From: Thermoleophilia bacterium
Lineage (GTDB): Bacteria > Actinomycetota > Thermoleophilia > Gaiellales > Gaiellaceae
Direction: 5' to 3'
Assembly: GCA_014534415.1 (NCBI GenBank)
Contig: JACVRM010000079.1
Coordinates: 1-9,256 of the forward strand
DNA: 9,256 nucleotides
Part shown: positions 1 through 6,509 of the stretch, piece by piece
How the letters are laid out: every line of letters starts with the position of its first letter
How positions within the stretch are numbered: the stretch's first letter is position 1
Position numbers and translations under genes: made by a program
The notes under the pieces: model-generated
What the model was told of the DNA's origin: nothing
Databases searched by the model: none
Seen by the model: only the letters and a program-made list of their open reading frames with translations

Positions 1-528
1 CGAGTCATACGCCTGCATCAAGGGGTACAGGAGTTCGGAGACCGAGATCGGCTCGCCCGCGGCGAAGCGGCTCGCGAAGTCGTCACGCTCGAGCAGCCGC
101 GCAACGGTCATCTCCCGTGCGAGGCGGACGACGTCCGCGTACGACAGCTGAGAGAGCCACTCACCGTTGTAGCGCACCTCGGTCCGTTCGCGGTCGAGGA
201 TGACCATCGCCTGCTCGATGTATGTCTGCGCCATGCGGTCGATCTCCTCGTCGGAGAGCACCGGCCGCTCCGCCGAGCGCCCCGACGGGTCGCCGATCCG
301 CGTTGTGTAGTCGCCGACGATCAGCACGCCGACGTGCCCCGCGTCCTGGAACGCCCGCATCCGCTGGAGCGGCACGGCACGCCCGATGTGGATGTCCGGT
401 GAGGTGACGTCGATGCCGAACTTCACGCGGAGCGGCCGGCCCAGCGCAAGCTTGCGCTCGAGCTCGCCCTCGGGCAGCACGTGCACCGCGTTGCGGGTGA
501 GCTGCTCGACGAGATCGGCGACCGCCAC
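1..528 (-). CDS. tyrS: Tyrosyl-tRNA synthetase, N-terminal part (cut by the left window edge)
   Basis: Class I aminoacyl-tRNA synthetase that activates tyrosine with ATP and charges tRNA-Tyr in the cytoplasm. The visible 176 codons carry family hallmarks: VKFGIDVTSPDIHIGRAV (residues 35-52, containing the HIGH-type signature), the strand VGVLIVGDYTTRIGDPSGRS (66-85) and SVSELLYPLMQAYDS at the edge (162-176). The KMSKS loop and RNA-binding domain lie outside; the family is usually about 400 residues, so over half is missing. I chose GTG at 528 because the protein reads into family sequence soon after it and a TACAAT box ends 6 nt upstream. The ATP-binding signature reads HIGR rather than HIGH (H47-R50). 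The gene diverges from the PBP gene across about 64 bp. The family is near certain; the exact start is likely but not proven. Confidence 0.95.
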   Translation of the reverse strand, partial: MAVADLVEQLTRNAVHVLPEGELERKLALGRPLRVKFGIDVTSPDIHIGRAVPLQRMRAFQDAGHVGVLIVGDYTTRIGDPSGRSAERPVLSDEEIDRMAQTYIEQAMVILDRERTEVRYNGEWLSQLSYADVVRLAREMTVARLLERDDFASRFAAGEPISVSELLYPLMQAYDS

Positions 529-540
529 CGCTCGATTGTA
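529..540 (-). promoter_or_regulatory. tyrS promoter, -10 box for a leaderless mRNA
   Basis: On the minus strand TACAAT occupies 540-535, followed by CGAGCG and then the GTG start at 528. A start site 7 nt after the -10 box would fall on the G of GTG, so the mRNA would have no 5' leader. No Shine-Dalgarno sequence is present. No good -35 hexamer is visible at about 558-563; a GC palindrome (GGCGCGCGCC, 541-550) lies immediately upstream. Confidence 0.55.
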
Positions 541-576
541 GGCGCGCGCCGCGCCGGAACTCGCTGGCCGACGGAG

Positions 577-582
577 TACACT
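577..582 (+). promoter_or_regulatory. Candidate -10 box for the class A PBP gene
   Basis: TACACT lies 10 nt before the GTG start at 593, so transcription would begin about 3-4 nt before the start codon (near-leaderless). There is no purine-rich ribosome binding site. A GGAAC sequence at 556-560 might be a -35 element but its spacing is short. It is divergent from the tyrS -10 box, with about 36 bp between the two. Confidence 0.35.
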
Positions 583-592
583 CCCAATCTTC

Positions 593-3055
593 GTGCGGCT
601 TCGCAGACGCAGCACCGCGCCGCCGAAGGGCAGGCGCCGCATCCGCAAGCTCCGCCTCCTCGCCCTGACCGGGGTGCTGCTGGGGCTTGCGCTCGCCGCC
701 TTTACGTACGGCCTGATCACTGCGCTCGCGAGCGAACTGCCGGATCTCGATCCCGCCGCGCAGGCCGAGCGCGAGCGGAACGGCTACGTCTACGACCGCA
801 GCGGCAAGCGCATCCTGGCCGTCCTGCGCGGGTCGGAGAGCCGCGTGCTGCTGAAGCCAGAGGAGATCGCGCCGATGATGAAACACGCGATCGTCGCGGT
901 GGAGGACCGCCGCTTCTGGCAGCACCGAGGCGTCGACCTCCGCGCGATCGGTCGCGCCTTCTGGGCCGACGTCCGCAACCAGGAATTCGTCCAAGGCGGC
1001 TCGACGATCACGCAGCAGTTCATCAAGAACGTCTACATCGACGACGAACGCTCGCTCGGGCGCAAGGTCAGGGAGGCGGCGCTCGCGTGGCAGCTCGAGC
1101 AGGACTGGGACAAGGAGAAGATCCTCACGGAGTACCTGAACACGATCTACTTCGGCAACGGCGCCTACGGGGTCGAGCAGGCGGCGCGGACGTACTTCGA
1201 TCATTCGGCGAAACGGCTTACGGCCGGGGAGGCCGCGCTGCTCGCGGCCATCCCCAGCGACCCGCACGGCCTCGACCCGGCGACGAACCCCCGCGCAGCG
1301 CGGCGGAGACGGAACGAGGTGCTCCGCCTAATGGTCGAGCAGGGGTTCGTCGACCGCGACAGCGGCGACTACCGGCGGGCGATCCGCACCCCTCTGCCGC
1401 GCCGGGAGGACATCGGCCTTCCCGCCACGCACGGCTCGACGGGCCTGTATTTCGTCAACTACGTCAAGCAGCAGCTGATCGACAAGTACGGCACGTCGCG
1501 CGTGTTCGGCGGCGGCCTGCACGTCCGCACGACGATCGACCTCGAGCTCCAGCGGCTCGCGCACGGGGCGATCGCCAAGTGGCTGACCGACCCACGGGGC
1601 CCGGAGGCGGCCCTCGTGGCGATCGACCCTCGCAGGGGCGAGGTGCTGGCGATGGTCGGCGGCTCGAACTTTCGTGAGAGCCAGTTCAATCTCGCCGTGC
1701 AGGGCGAGCGCCAGCCGGGCTCGGCCTTCAAGCCGTTCGTGCTCGCGGCGGCGCTCGACCAGGGTATTGGGCCCGCGACCACGTTCGCGTCACGAGAGCT
1801 CGACCTGCCGTTCGAGGGACGCGTCTGGCATGTCGAGAACTACGAGGGCAATTACCTCGGCAGCGCGAACCTCGAGACGGCGACGGTCTACTCGGACAAC
1901 TCGGTGTACGCGCAGCTGACCCGGCTCGTCGGGCCGCAGAACGTCGCGAGGATGGCACACGGGCTCGGCATCGCGAGCCGCCTGGATGCCTACCTGTCGA
2001 TCGGGCTGGGCGCCGAGGCGGTCAATCCGCTCGAGATGGCGCGCGCGTTCTCGACGTTCGCCAACGGAGGCAAGCGCGTGGACGGTGCCGAGTGCGGCAA
2101 CCGGCCGCGCGCGGTCCGCTGGATCGAGGCACCGCAGGACGAGGATCCGACGAAGCGGACGTTCGTCGCCAACCGGCCTGTCGCGAAGCCGGTGCTCGAC
2201 CCGGACAAGGCAGCGATCGTCAACGACATCCTCCAAGGGGTTCTCCGCAGCGGGACCGGCAAGCGCGCCGCTCTCGAGCGCTACCCGGCCGCGGGCAAGA
2301 CCGGCACGACCGAGAACCATGGGGACGCCTGGTTCGTCGGGTATACGCCGCGCCTGGCGGTCGCCGTCTGGGTCGGCTACCCGAACAAGCTGCGCCCCAT
2401 GCTGACCGAGTTCAACGGCGAGGAGGTGGCGGGCGGCACGTATCCGGCGCTGATCTGGCGGGCATTCATGAAGCGCGCGCTCCAGCACCTCGGCGCAGAG
2501 CCGGAGGACTTCACCTCGCCGCCGGCGCTGTACCCGGAGACGCGTTACGTGGTGCTGCGGGACGGCGAGCTCCAGCTCGACAACGGCGTCTGCCGCGGCG
2601 CGGTCCAGGTGGCCGTGCTCAGCGGCGGCGGGCCGCGCCGTGTCGCAGACTGCCGCCCGAACGAGGTCGACGTGCCGGACGTCGTAGGGGCGCGGATCAG
2701 CGAGGCGCACGCGATTCTCGCGGCCCAGCCGCTGCGGCCACTCGTCGTCTACAGGCAAGCGGCACCGCGACAGCGCCTGGGCGTCGTGCTCGAGCAGCAC
2801 CCGCGGCCGGCGGCCCGGCTCGTGGCCGGCCAGATCGTGACGCTCGTGCTTCCGAAACCCCTGCACGGCGTCGTCCCGCGCGTGGAGGGACTGGCGCTCC
2901 GCCGCGCGTTGGCGAAGCTGGAGCGGTTCCGGCTCGAGGCACGCGTCCGGCCCGACGGCGCACCAGCCTCCCGCAGGGTGGTGCGCCAGTGGCCGCGCCC
3001 CGGCGTCGCCGCCGCCCCCGGCATGCTGATCAAGCTCCTCGTAGCGCGCGGCTGA
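593..3055 (+). CDS. Bifunctional class A penicillin-binding protein (GT51 glycosyltransferase, transpeptidase, two PASTA domains)
   Basis: This protein polymerises lipid II into glycan strands and cross-links stem peptides at the outer face of the membrane. It has 820 residues: a basic N-terminus, one membrane anchor (about 20-45), then a GT51 domain with EDRRFWQHRGVD (104-115, catalytic Glu104), GGSTITQQ (135-142), RKVREA (157-162) and the YLNTIYFGNGAYG stretch (181-193). The transpeptidase has SAFK (nucleophile Ser377, Lys380), SDN (434-436) and KTG (569-571). The C-terminus carries two PASTA-like repeats, about 692-757 and 758-820, which in other PBPs contact muropeptides or beta-lactams. 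All key residues are present, so it should be active. It resembles PonA/PBP1-type enzymes. GTG at 593 is chosen because no other in-frame start lies close upstream and a -10-like box precedes it. Its 3' end overlaps the convergent glycosylase gene. Confidence 0.96.
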   Translation: MRLRRRSTAPPKGRRRIRKLRLLALTGVLLGLALAAFTYGLITALASELPDLDPAAQAERERNGYVYDRSGKRILAVLRGSESRVLLKPEEIAPMMKHAIVAVEDRRFWQHRGVDLRAIGRAFWADVRNQEFVQGGSTITQQFIKNVYIDDERSLGRKVREAALAWQLEQDWDKEKILTEYLNTIYFGNGAYGVEQAARTYFDHSAKRLTAGEAALLAAIPSDPHGLDPATNPRAARRRRNEVLRLMVEQGFVDRDSGDYRRAIRTPLPRREDIGLPATHGSTGLYFVNYVKQQLIDKYGTSRVFGGGLHVRTTIDLELQRLAHGAIAKWLTDPRGPEAALVAIDPRRGEVLAMVGGSNFRESQFNLAVQGERQPGSAFKPFVLAAALDQGIGPATTFASRELDLPFEGRVWHVENYEGNYLGSANLETATVYSDNSVYAQLTRLVGPQNVARMAHGLGIASRLDAYLSIGLGAEAVNPLEMARAFSTFANGGKRVDGAECGNRPRAVRWIEAPQDEDPTKRTFVANRPVAKPVLDPDKAAIVNDILQGVLRSGTGKRAALERYPAAGKTGTTENHGDAWFVGYTPRLAVAVWVGYPNKLRPMLTEFNGEEVAGGTYPALIWRAFMKRALQHLGAEPEDFTSPPALYPETRYVVLRDGELQLDNGVCRGAVQVAVLSGGGPRRVADCRPNEVDVPDVVGARISEAHAILAAQPLRPLVVYRQAAPRQRLGVVLEQHPRPAARLVAGQIVTLVLPKPLHGVVPRVEGLALRRALAKLERFRLEARVRPDGAPASRRVVRQWPRPGVAAAPGMLIKLLVARG

Positions 3056-3641
3056 GAAACCGCGAGCCGGCGACGCCGTACCGCCACGGACGGTCGGCCG
3101 CCTTCGTGATGCCGATCCGCGGGCCGGCCACGACGTCGACGTCTCCTTCGCGTGCCCGTAGCTCGAACGGTGGCCGGTCGAGCGGGAGGCCGTCATGCCG
3201 GCGCGTGACGCCGAGCGCCTGGCACAGCCGCCCCGGCCCCGCGCAGAGCAGCCGCTTGTCCTCGCGTCCGCGCCGCGCACGCATCGTCTGGAGACCGGCG
3301 CTCGGCTCGAGGGCACGGAGGAGTACGGCGGCGGCAACGCCCTCGTCATCGCAGACGAGATTCAGGCACCAGTGCACACCGTACGAGCGGTAGACGTACG
3401 CGTGGCCCGGCGGGCCGAACATCGACGCGTTACGGACCGTCCTGCCGTGGTAGCCGTGCGCCGCCGGATCCTCGTGGTCGTACGCCTCGGCCTCGACGAT
3501 CATGCCGCCGACGCCCTCGACGAGGATGCTTGCGCCGATCAACTCGGGCGCCACCTCGTGAACCGAGCGGGCGAAGAAATCAGCCGCGAGCTTCAATCTC
3601 GCGCCGCCTGGCGTCGTAGCGGACGAGCGCGGCACCGCCAT
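3030..3641 (-). CDS. mpg: 3-methyladenine DNA glycosylase, AAG/MPG family
   Basis: A base-excision repair enzyme that flips out and removes alkylated or deaminated purines (3-methyladenine, hypoxanthine and related lesions). The 203-residue protein shows the AAG fold signature: VEAEAY (49-54) with Glu52 matching the catalytic Glu of human AAG and Tyr54 the intercalating-region Tyr, then the His of AAHGYHG (His62), RNASMFGPPGHAYVYRSYG (70-88), LLRALEP (107-113) and GPGRLCQALGV (135-145). The length suits bacterial members. The start is ATG at 3641, but a GTG two codons downstream is also possible; neither has a clear ribosome binding site. It begins 27 nt after the stop of the RemA-like gene and is probably co-transcribed with it. 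Its last 26 bp overlap the end of the PBP gene on the other strand. Confidence 0.93.
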   Translation of the reverse strand: MAVPRSSATTPGGARLKLAADFFARSVHEVAPELIGASILVEGVGGMIVEAEAYDHEDPAAHGYHGRTVRNASMFGPPGHAYVYRSYGVHWCLNLVCDDEGVAAAVLLRALEPSAGLQTMRARRGREDKRLLCAGPGRLCQALGVTRRHDGLPLDRPPFELRAREGDVDVVAGPRIGITKAADRPWRYGVAGSRFLSRALRGA

Positions 3642-3668
3642 TGCCGCGAGCCACGCAGCAGGCCAAAG

Positions 3669-4034
3669 CTAGAAGAGCTTCGAGCCTTCGTCTGCCGGCC
3701 CGGTCGCCTCGAGCAGGCGCCGTGCGCGCCGCGAAAGGTCGCCGAGGTCGACGCGCCCGCGCTCGGCATCCTGGACGATCCGCTCTGCGAGCCCGAGCGC
3801 GTCGTCGAGGATCTGCGAGCTCCGTCCTTCGTCGCGGCTCAGGCCCATCGCGAGCAGGATGCTCCGTTCCGTCCGCGAGGCGATCAGCGGCTCGCCGATC
3901 CCCTCGACCCAGACGCGCGTGCGCCGGCCGCCGCCGCGCTCCTCGCCGATCAACGGCTCGAGCGCGTAGATCCGGTCGGCGCGCGCGTACTTGCCGAAGC
4001 CGAGAAAGACCATCCTGGGTGCGCCGTCCGGCAT
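3669..4034 (-). CDS. RemA/DUF370-like small protein with C-terminal extension
   Basis: A 121-residue protein. Its N-terminal half, FLGFGKYARADRI (10-22), GRRTR (36-40) and PLIASRTERSIL (49-60), resembles the RemA/ExtA (DUF370) family, whose founder is a DNA-binding regulator of biofilm matrix genes in Bacillus. Arg18 and the Arg37-Arg38 pair line up by eye with the arginines used for DNA contact in RemA. Unlike RemA it appears to lack the segment between the RI motif and GRRTR, and it adds about 60 residues (62-121) that look helical, with ILDDALGLAERIV and LSRRARRLLEAT stretches. ATG at 4034 is chosen over an upstream TTG because a GATAAT box ends 6 nt before it; the ATG at codon 8 is an alternative. 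It precedes the DNA glycosylase. The family link rests on recalled motifs and is moderate; the target and function are unknown. Confidence 0.6.
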   Translation of the reverse strand: MPDGAPRMVFLGFGKYARADRIYALEPLIGEERGGGRRTRVWVEGIGEPLIASRTERSILLAMGLSRDEGRSSQILDDALGLAERIVQDAERGRVDLGDLSRRARRLLEATGPADEGSKLF

Positions 4035-4040
4035 GGGACG

Positions 4041-4046
4041 ATTATC
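4041..4046 (-). promoter_or_regulatory. -10 box for a leaderless mRNA of the RemA-like gene
   Basis: GATAAT (4046-4041 on the minus strand) is followed by CGTCCC and the ATG at 4034. The geometry is identical to that at tyrS: hexamer, 6 nt, start codon. Transcription would start at or next to the A of ATG. No ribosome binding site and no clear -35 hexamer are visible. It probably drives the RemA-like gene and the glycosylase together. Confidence 0.5.
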
Positions 4047-4051
4047 GACAA

Positions 4052-4366
4052 ATGGGGCGGATCCGGATGGCCGCAGTCGCAATCCTCCACGCTGCCGGTC
4101 GCGTGCTATGCGATCGTCGTCACGGATGGTGCCGCCGAGACGGTGACCGGCATCGCGATCGGCGACGAGTTGGCCGAGGTGCTCGGCAGGTACGGCGGCT
4201 TCAGCTGTGCCAAGACACCCGCAGACGCGGGTCTGCTCGGCGAGCGGAGCGGCTATCCGTAGTGCGTCGTGCGGTCGGCCCGCACCGCTCGGTGCGGTTC
4301 GGCGAGGATCCGGTACGCAGCATTACCCTCGCGACGACGTCGCTCGACCCGCGCGAGGACGATTAG
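4052..4366 (+). pseudogene. Possible decayed small gene, fragments in two frames
   Basis: No intact gene fits this gap, but protein-like sequence is spread over two plus-strand frames. From 4052 one frame reads RIRMAAVAILHAAGRVLC, which resembles a worn lipoprotein signal peptide. A second frame, about 4107-4259, reads AIVVTDGAAETVTGIAIGDE and LAEVLGRYGGFSC and ends SGYP at a TAG (4260-4262). The first frame then resumes with RSVRFGEDPVRSITLATTSL to a TAG at 4364-4366. Third positions are GC-rich, as in real genes here. Together the pieces resemble an anonymous small secreted-protein type with a GIxxGD-type start and a YPYC/FGxDPVxSI ending, which would need a stop codon and two frameshifts repaired. 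The family resemblance is from memory and weak. Chance reading in GC-rich DNA is a real alternative. Confidence 0.33.
4280..4297. terminator. GC-rich hairpin after the DegT-type gene, candidate terminator
   Basis: CCGCACCG and CGGTGCGG form a perfect 8-bp inverted repeat separated by CT (7 bp with a 4-nt loop is more realistic). It lies about 66 nt beyond the stop of the minus-strand aminotransferase gene and ahead of the promoter of the RemA-like gene, a sensible place to end a transcript. There is no T-run on either side, so it is at best an actinobacterial-style U-less terminator. Confidence 0.3.
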
Positions 4367-5502
4367 CGCTCGAGGGCGCCGCGGAGCGATTCGACGACGC
4401 GCTCCTGATCCTCCAGCTCGATCGCCGTGAAGAATGGGAGCGCGAGCGTGCGGCTCGCTGCGTCCTCGGCAACCGGGCAGACGCCCTCCGCGAAGCCGTA
4501 GCGCTCGCGCATGTACGGCTGGAGGTGCACGCAGGGCACGTAGTGGCCGGCCTCGATGCCGTCCTCGGCGAGGCGGGCCGTGACCGCGTCGCGATCGAGC
4601 CCGCGCGCCAGCTTGACGACGTAGACGAACCAGGAGCGGCGGTGGTCGGCGTCGTCTGGATGCGGCGGCTCGACGCCGTCGACGGCCGCGAGCAACGTGC
4701 CGTAGCGCTCCGCCGCCTCGCGACGCAGTGCCAGGATCTCGTCGAGCCTTTCGAGCTGGGCGAGACCGAGCGCAGCCTGGAGGTCCGTCAACCGGTAGTT
4801 GAACCCGAGCCGCACGTGGTGGAACCACCGCGAGTCGTACGAGCGGCCCTGGTTGCGCAGGCTCGTAAGCGCGAGCCACTCATCCTCGGCGTGCGTCGTG
4901 ACGATGCCGCCCTCGCCCGTCGTGATCTGCTTGTTCGGGTAGAAGCCGAACGCAGCCGGTGGACCGTGCGAGCCGACCGGCCGGCCGCGGTATTCGGCGC
5001 CGAGCGCCTCGCAAGAGTCGAGAATCAGCGCCAGGCCGTGCTCGTCGGCCAGCGCGCGCAGGTCGTCGAGCTCGCAGGGATAGCCGAACATGTCGACCGC
5101 CACGATGCCCCGCGTTCGCTCGGTGATCGCGGCTTCGACAGCGGCCGGGTCGAGGCTGAGCGTGCGCGCGTCGACGTCGGCGAAGACCGGCGCTGCGCCT
5201 TCGTAGATGAAGCAGTTGGCAGTGGCGACGAACGAAATCGGCGACGTGATCACCTCGGCGGCCGATCCGAAGCCCGCCAGGTGGGAGAGCAGGTGGAGGC
5301 CGCTGGTCCCGCTCGAGACGGCGGCCGCGTACGGCGCGCCGACGCGCTCGGCGAACGCCTCCTCGAAACGCTGGATGGTGGGGCCCAGTGACAGCCGCCC
5401 CGAGCGCAGCGCGTCGAGGACGAGCTCTTCCTCGCGCTCGGCGATGTACGGGCGGCTGAGCGGAATGCCTTTCCGCTGCGCGGAAAGCTTAGGGGGAGTC
5501 AT
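4363..5502 (-). CDS. DegT/DnrJ/EryC1/StrS-type PLP-dependent aminotransferase
   Basis: A fold-type I PLP enzyme of 379 residues. The family usually transfers an amino group to keto sugars bound to nucleotides, for surface glycans or glycosylated metabolites. Visible hallmarks are PLSRPYI (14-20), SSGTSGLHL (63-71, phosphate-binding), ITSPISFVATAN (85-96), LDSCEALGAEYRG (161-173, with Asp162 at the position that contacts the PLP ring nitrogen) and FYPNKQITTGEGG (187-199, with Lys191 as the Schiff-base lysine), then RNQGR and GFNYRLTDLQAA (233-244). The length is typical and the catalytic set complete. The start is ATG at 5502, without a Shine-Dalgarno sequence but just after a strong hairpin. 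It lies 33 bp downstream of ilvE. No sugar-nucleotide, glycosyltransferase or polysaccharide gene is visible nearby, so the substrate cannot be inferred. Confidence 0.93.
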   Translation of the reverse strand: MTPPKLSAQRKGIPLSRPYIAEREEELVLDALRSGRLSLGPTIQRFEEAFAERVGAPYAAAVSSGTSGLHLLSHLAGFGSAAEVITSPISFVATANCFIYEGAAPVFADVDARTLSLDPAAVEAAITERTRGIVAVDMFGYPCELDDLRALADEHGLALILDSCEALGAEYRGRPVGSHGPPAAFGFYPNKQITTGEGGIVTTHAEDEWLALTSLRNQGRSYDSRWFHHVRLGFNYRLTDLQAALGLAQLERLDEILALRREAAERYGTLLAAVDGVEPPHPDDADHRRSWFVYVVKLARGLDRDAVTARLAEDGIEAGHYVPCVHLQPYMRERYGFAEGVCPVAEDAASRTLALPFFTAIELEDQERVVESLRGALER

Positions 5503-5508
5503 TTCGAA

Positions 5509-5533
5509 CCATTCTCGGCGCAGCCGAGAATGG
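5509..5533. repeat. Perfect 11-bp hairpin between ilvE and the DegT-type gene
   Basis: CCATTCTCGGC and GCCGAGAATGG are exact inverted copies separated by GCA. On the minus strand the stem starts 2 nt after the ilvE stop codon and ends 6 nt before the ATG of the next gene. It fills the intergenic gap and the place where a ribosome binding site would be. No T-run follows (TTCGAAATG), so it is not a canonical intrinsic terminator. It may modulate expression of the second gene, protect the ilvE end from degradation, or be a U-less terminator. Confidence 0.7.
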
Positions 5534-5535
5534 CG

Positions 5536-6477
5536 TCACGCGCCGGCCGGCTCGCGCGGACGGATCTCGGCGAACTCGAGCCACGGGGACCAGCGGTCGT
5601 CGCCGCGTCCCCGGACGACGTCGAGGTACGTCTCCTGGATGCGCTTCGTGACCGGTCCGGGTGGGCCGACCTGCTGGTCGTCGACGGTGCGAATCGGCGT
5701 CACCTCGGCCGCCGTGCCGGTCATGAAGAGCTCGTCCGCGAGGTACAGATCCGTGCGGATCAGGTTCTCCTCGCGGACCTCGTAGCCGAGGCTGCGCGCG
5801 ATTTCGATCACCGTCTCGCGCGTGATTCCCGGCAGGATCGAGGTCGAAAGCGGCGGGGTCACGACGACCTCGTTCTTCACGACGAACACGTGCTCGCCCG
5901 AGCCGTCTGCGACGTAGCCGTCCTCGGTCAGGAGGATCGCCTCGTCGTAGCCGGCGCGGTTCGCCTCGCTGACGGCGAGCATCGAGTTGAGGTAAATGCC
6001 GGTCGCTTTCGCGGCGTGCGGAATCGTGTTCGGGCCGACGCGCTTCCACGAGGAGACCTTGACGCGAATGCCGTCGCGCAGCCCCTCGTCGCCCAGGTAC
6101 GCACCCCACGGCCAGCTCATGATGACCGTGTCGACGGGGTTGCCTGCCGTCGACACGCCGAGCTCGCCGTATCCGTAGAACGCGATTGGCCGCAGGTAGC
6201 ACTCGGGAAGGCCGTTCACGCCGATCAGCTCGAGCGACGCTGCCCTGAGCTCGTCGAGGCTGTACGGGATCTCCATGTACAGCAGACGGGCCGAGTTCTG
6301 GAGGCGCTGGAGGTGGTCGGTGAGCCGGAAGACGGCCGGGCCGCGCTCGGTCTCGTAGCAGCGAATACCTTCGAAAACGCCCGTGCCGTAGTGGAGACCG
6401 TGCGACCCCACGTGGATCCGGGCGTCCGCCCAGTCCACGAGCTCGCCGTTCATCCAGATCTTCTCGGTCTCCCGCAT
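5536..6477 (-). CDS. ilvE: Branched-chain amino acid aminotransferase, class IV
   Basis: A cytoplasmic fold-type IV PLP enzyme that interconverts leucine, isoleucine and valine with their 2-keto acids, using glutamate/2-oxoglutarate. The 313 residues match the usual 300-310. Signatures are WMNGELVDWADARIHVGSHG (8-27), YGTGVFEGIRCY (30-41), IPHAAKATGIYLNSM (152-166) with Lys157 as the PLP lysine, DGSGEHVFVVKN (191-202) with Glu195 matching the residue that holds the pyridine nitrogen, LPGITRETVIEIA (215-227) and ADELFMTGTAAEVTPI (247-262). The start is ATG at 6477, supported by a strong ribosome binding site. D-amino-acid aminotransferase and 4-amino-4-deoxychorismate lyase share the fold, but the GVFEGIR and FMTGTAAEVTPI motifs favour IlvE. 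It probably has its own promoter (TAAGAT at 6510-6515). Confidence 0.95.
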   Translation of the reverse strand: MRETEKIWMNGELVDWADARIHVGSHGLHYGTGVFEGIRCYETERGPAVFRLTDHLQRLQNSARLLYMEIPYSLDELRAASLELIGVNGLPECYLRPIAFYGYGELGVSTAGNPVDTVIMSWPWGAYLGDEGLRDGIRVKVSSWKRVGPNTIPHAAKATGIYLNSMLAVSEANRAGYDEAILLTEDGYVADGSGEHVFVVKNEVVVTPPLSTSILPGITRETVIEIARSLGYEVREENLIRTDLYLADELFMTGTAAEVTPIRTVDDQQVGPPGPVTKRIQETYLDVVRGRGDDRWSPWLEFAEIRPREPAGA

Positions 6478-6480
6478 CGT

Positions 6481-6490
6481 CCTCTCCTCT
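6481..6490 (-). promoter_or_regulatory. Strong ribosome binding site of ilvE
   Basis: The minus strand reads AGAGGAGAGG directly ahead of ACG-ATG. It is one of the few clear Shine-Dalgarno sequences in the window and fixes the ilvE start at 6477. It contrasts with the leaderless-looking starts of tyrS, the RemA-like gene and the YbaK-like gene. Confidence 0.75.
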
Positions 6491-6509
6491 CTGGGCGCGC
6501 GCGGGGCCG

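Noticed and set aside
161..1267. Long minus-strand reading frame across the tyrS 5' end, the promoter gap and the PBP N-terminal region
   Set aside because: It runs antisense to strong PBP motifs and through the divergent promoters; the translation is Arg/Ala-rich with no family signature.
1790..3349. 519-codon minus-strand frame opposite the PBP 3' half
   Set aside because: It is the shadow of PBP and overlaps the glycosylase in another frame; low-complexity Arg-rich product, typical of GC-rich antisense frames.
4035..4082. Upstream TTG start extending the RemA-like protein by 16 residues
   Set aside because: The extension would cover the GATAAT box and is unlike the family N-terminus; ATG at 4034 fits the leaderless geometry.
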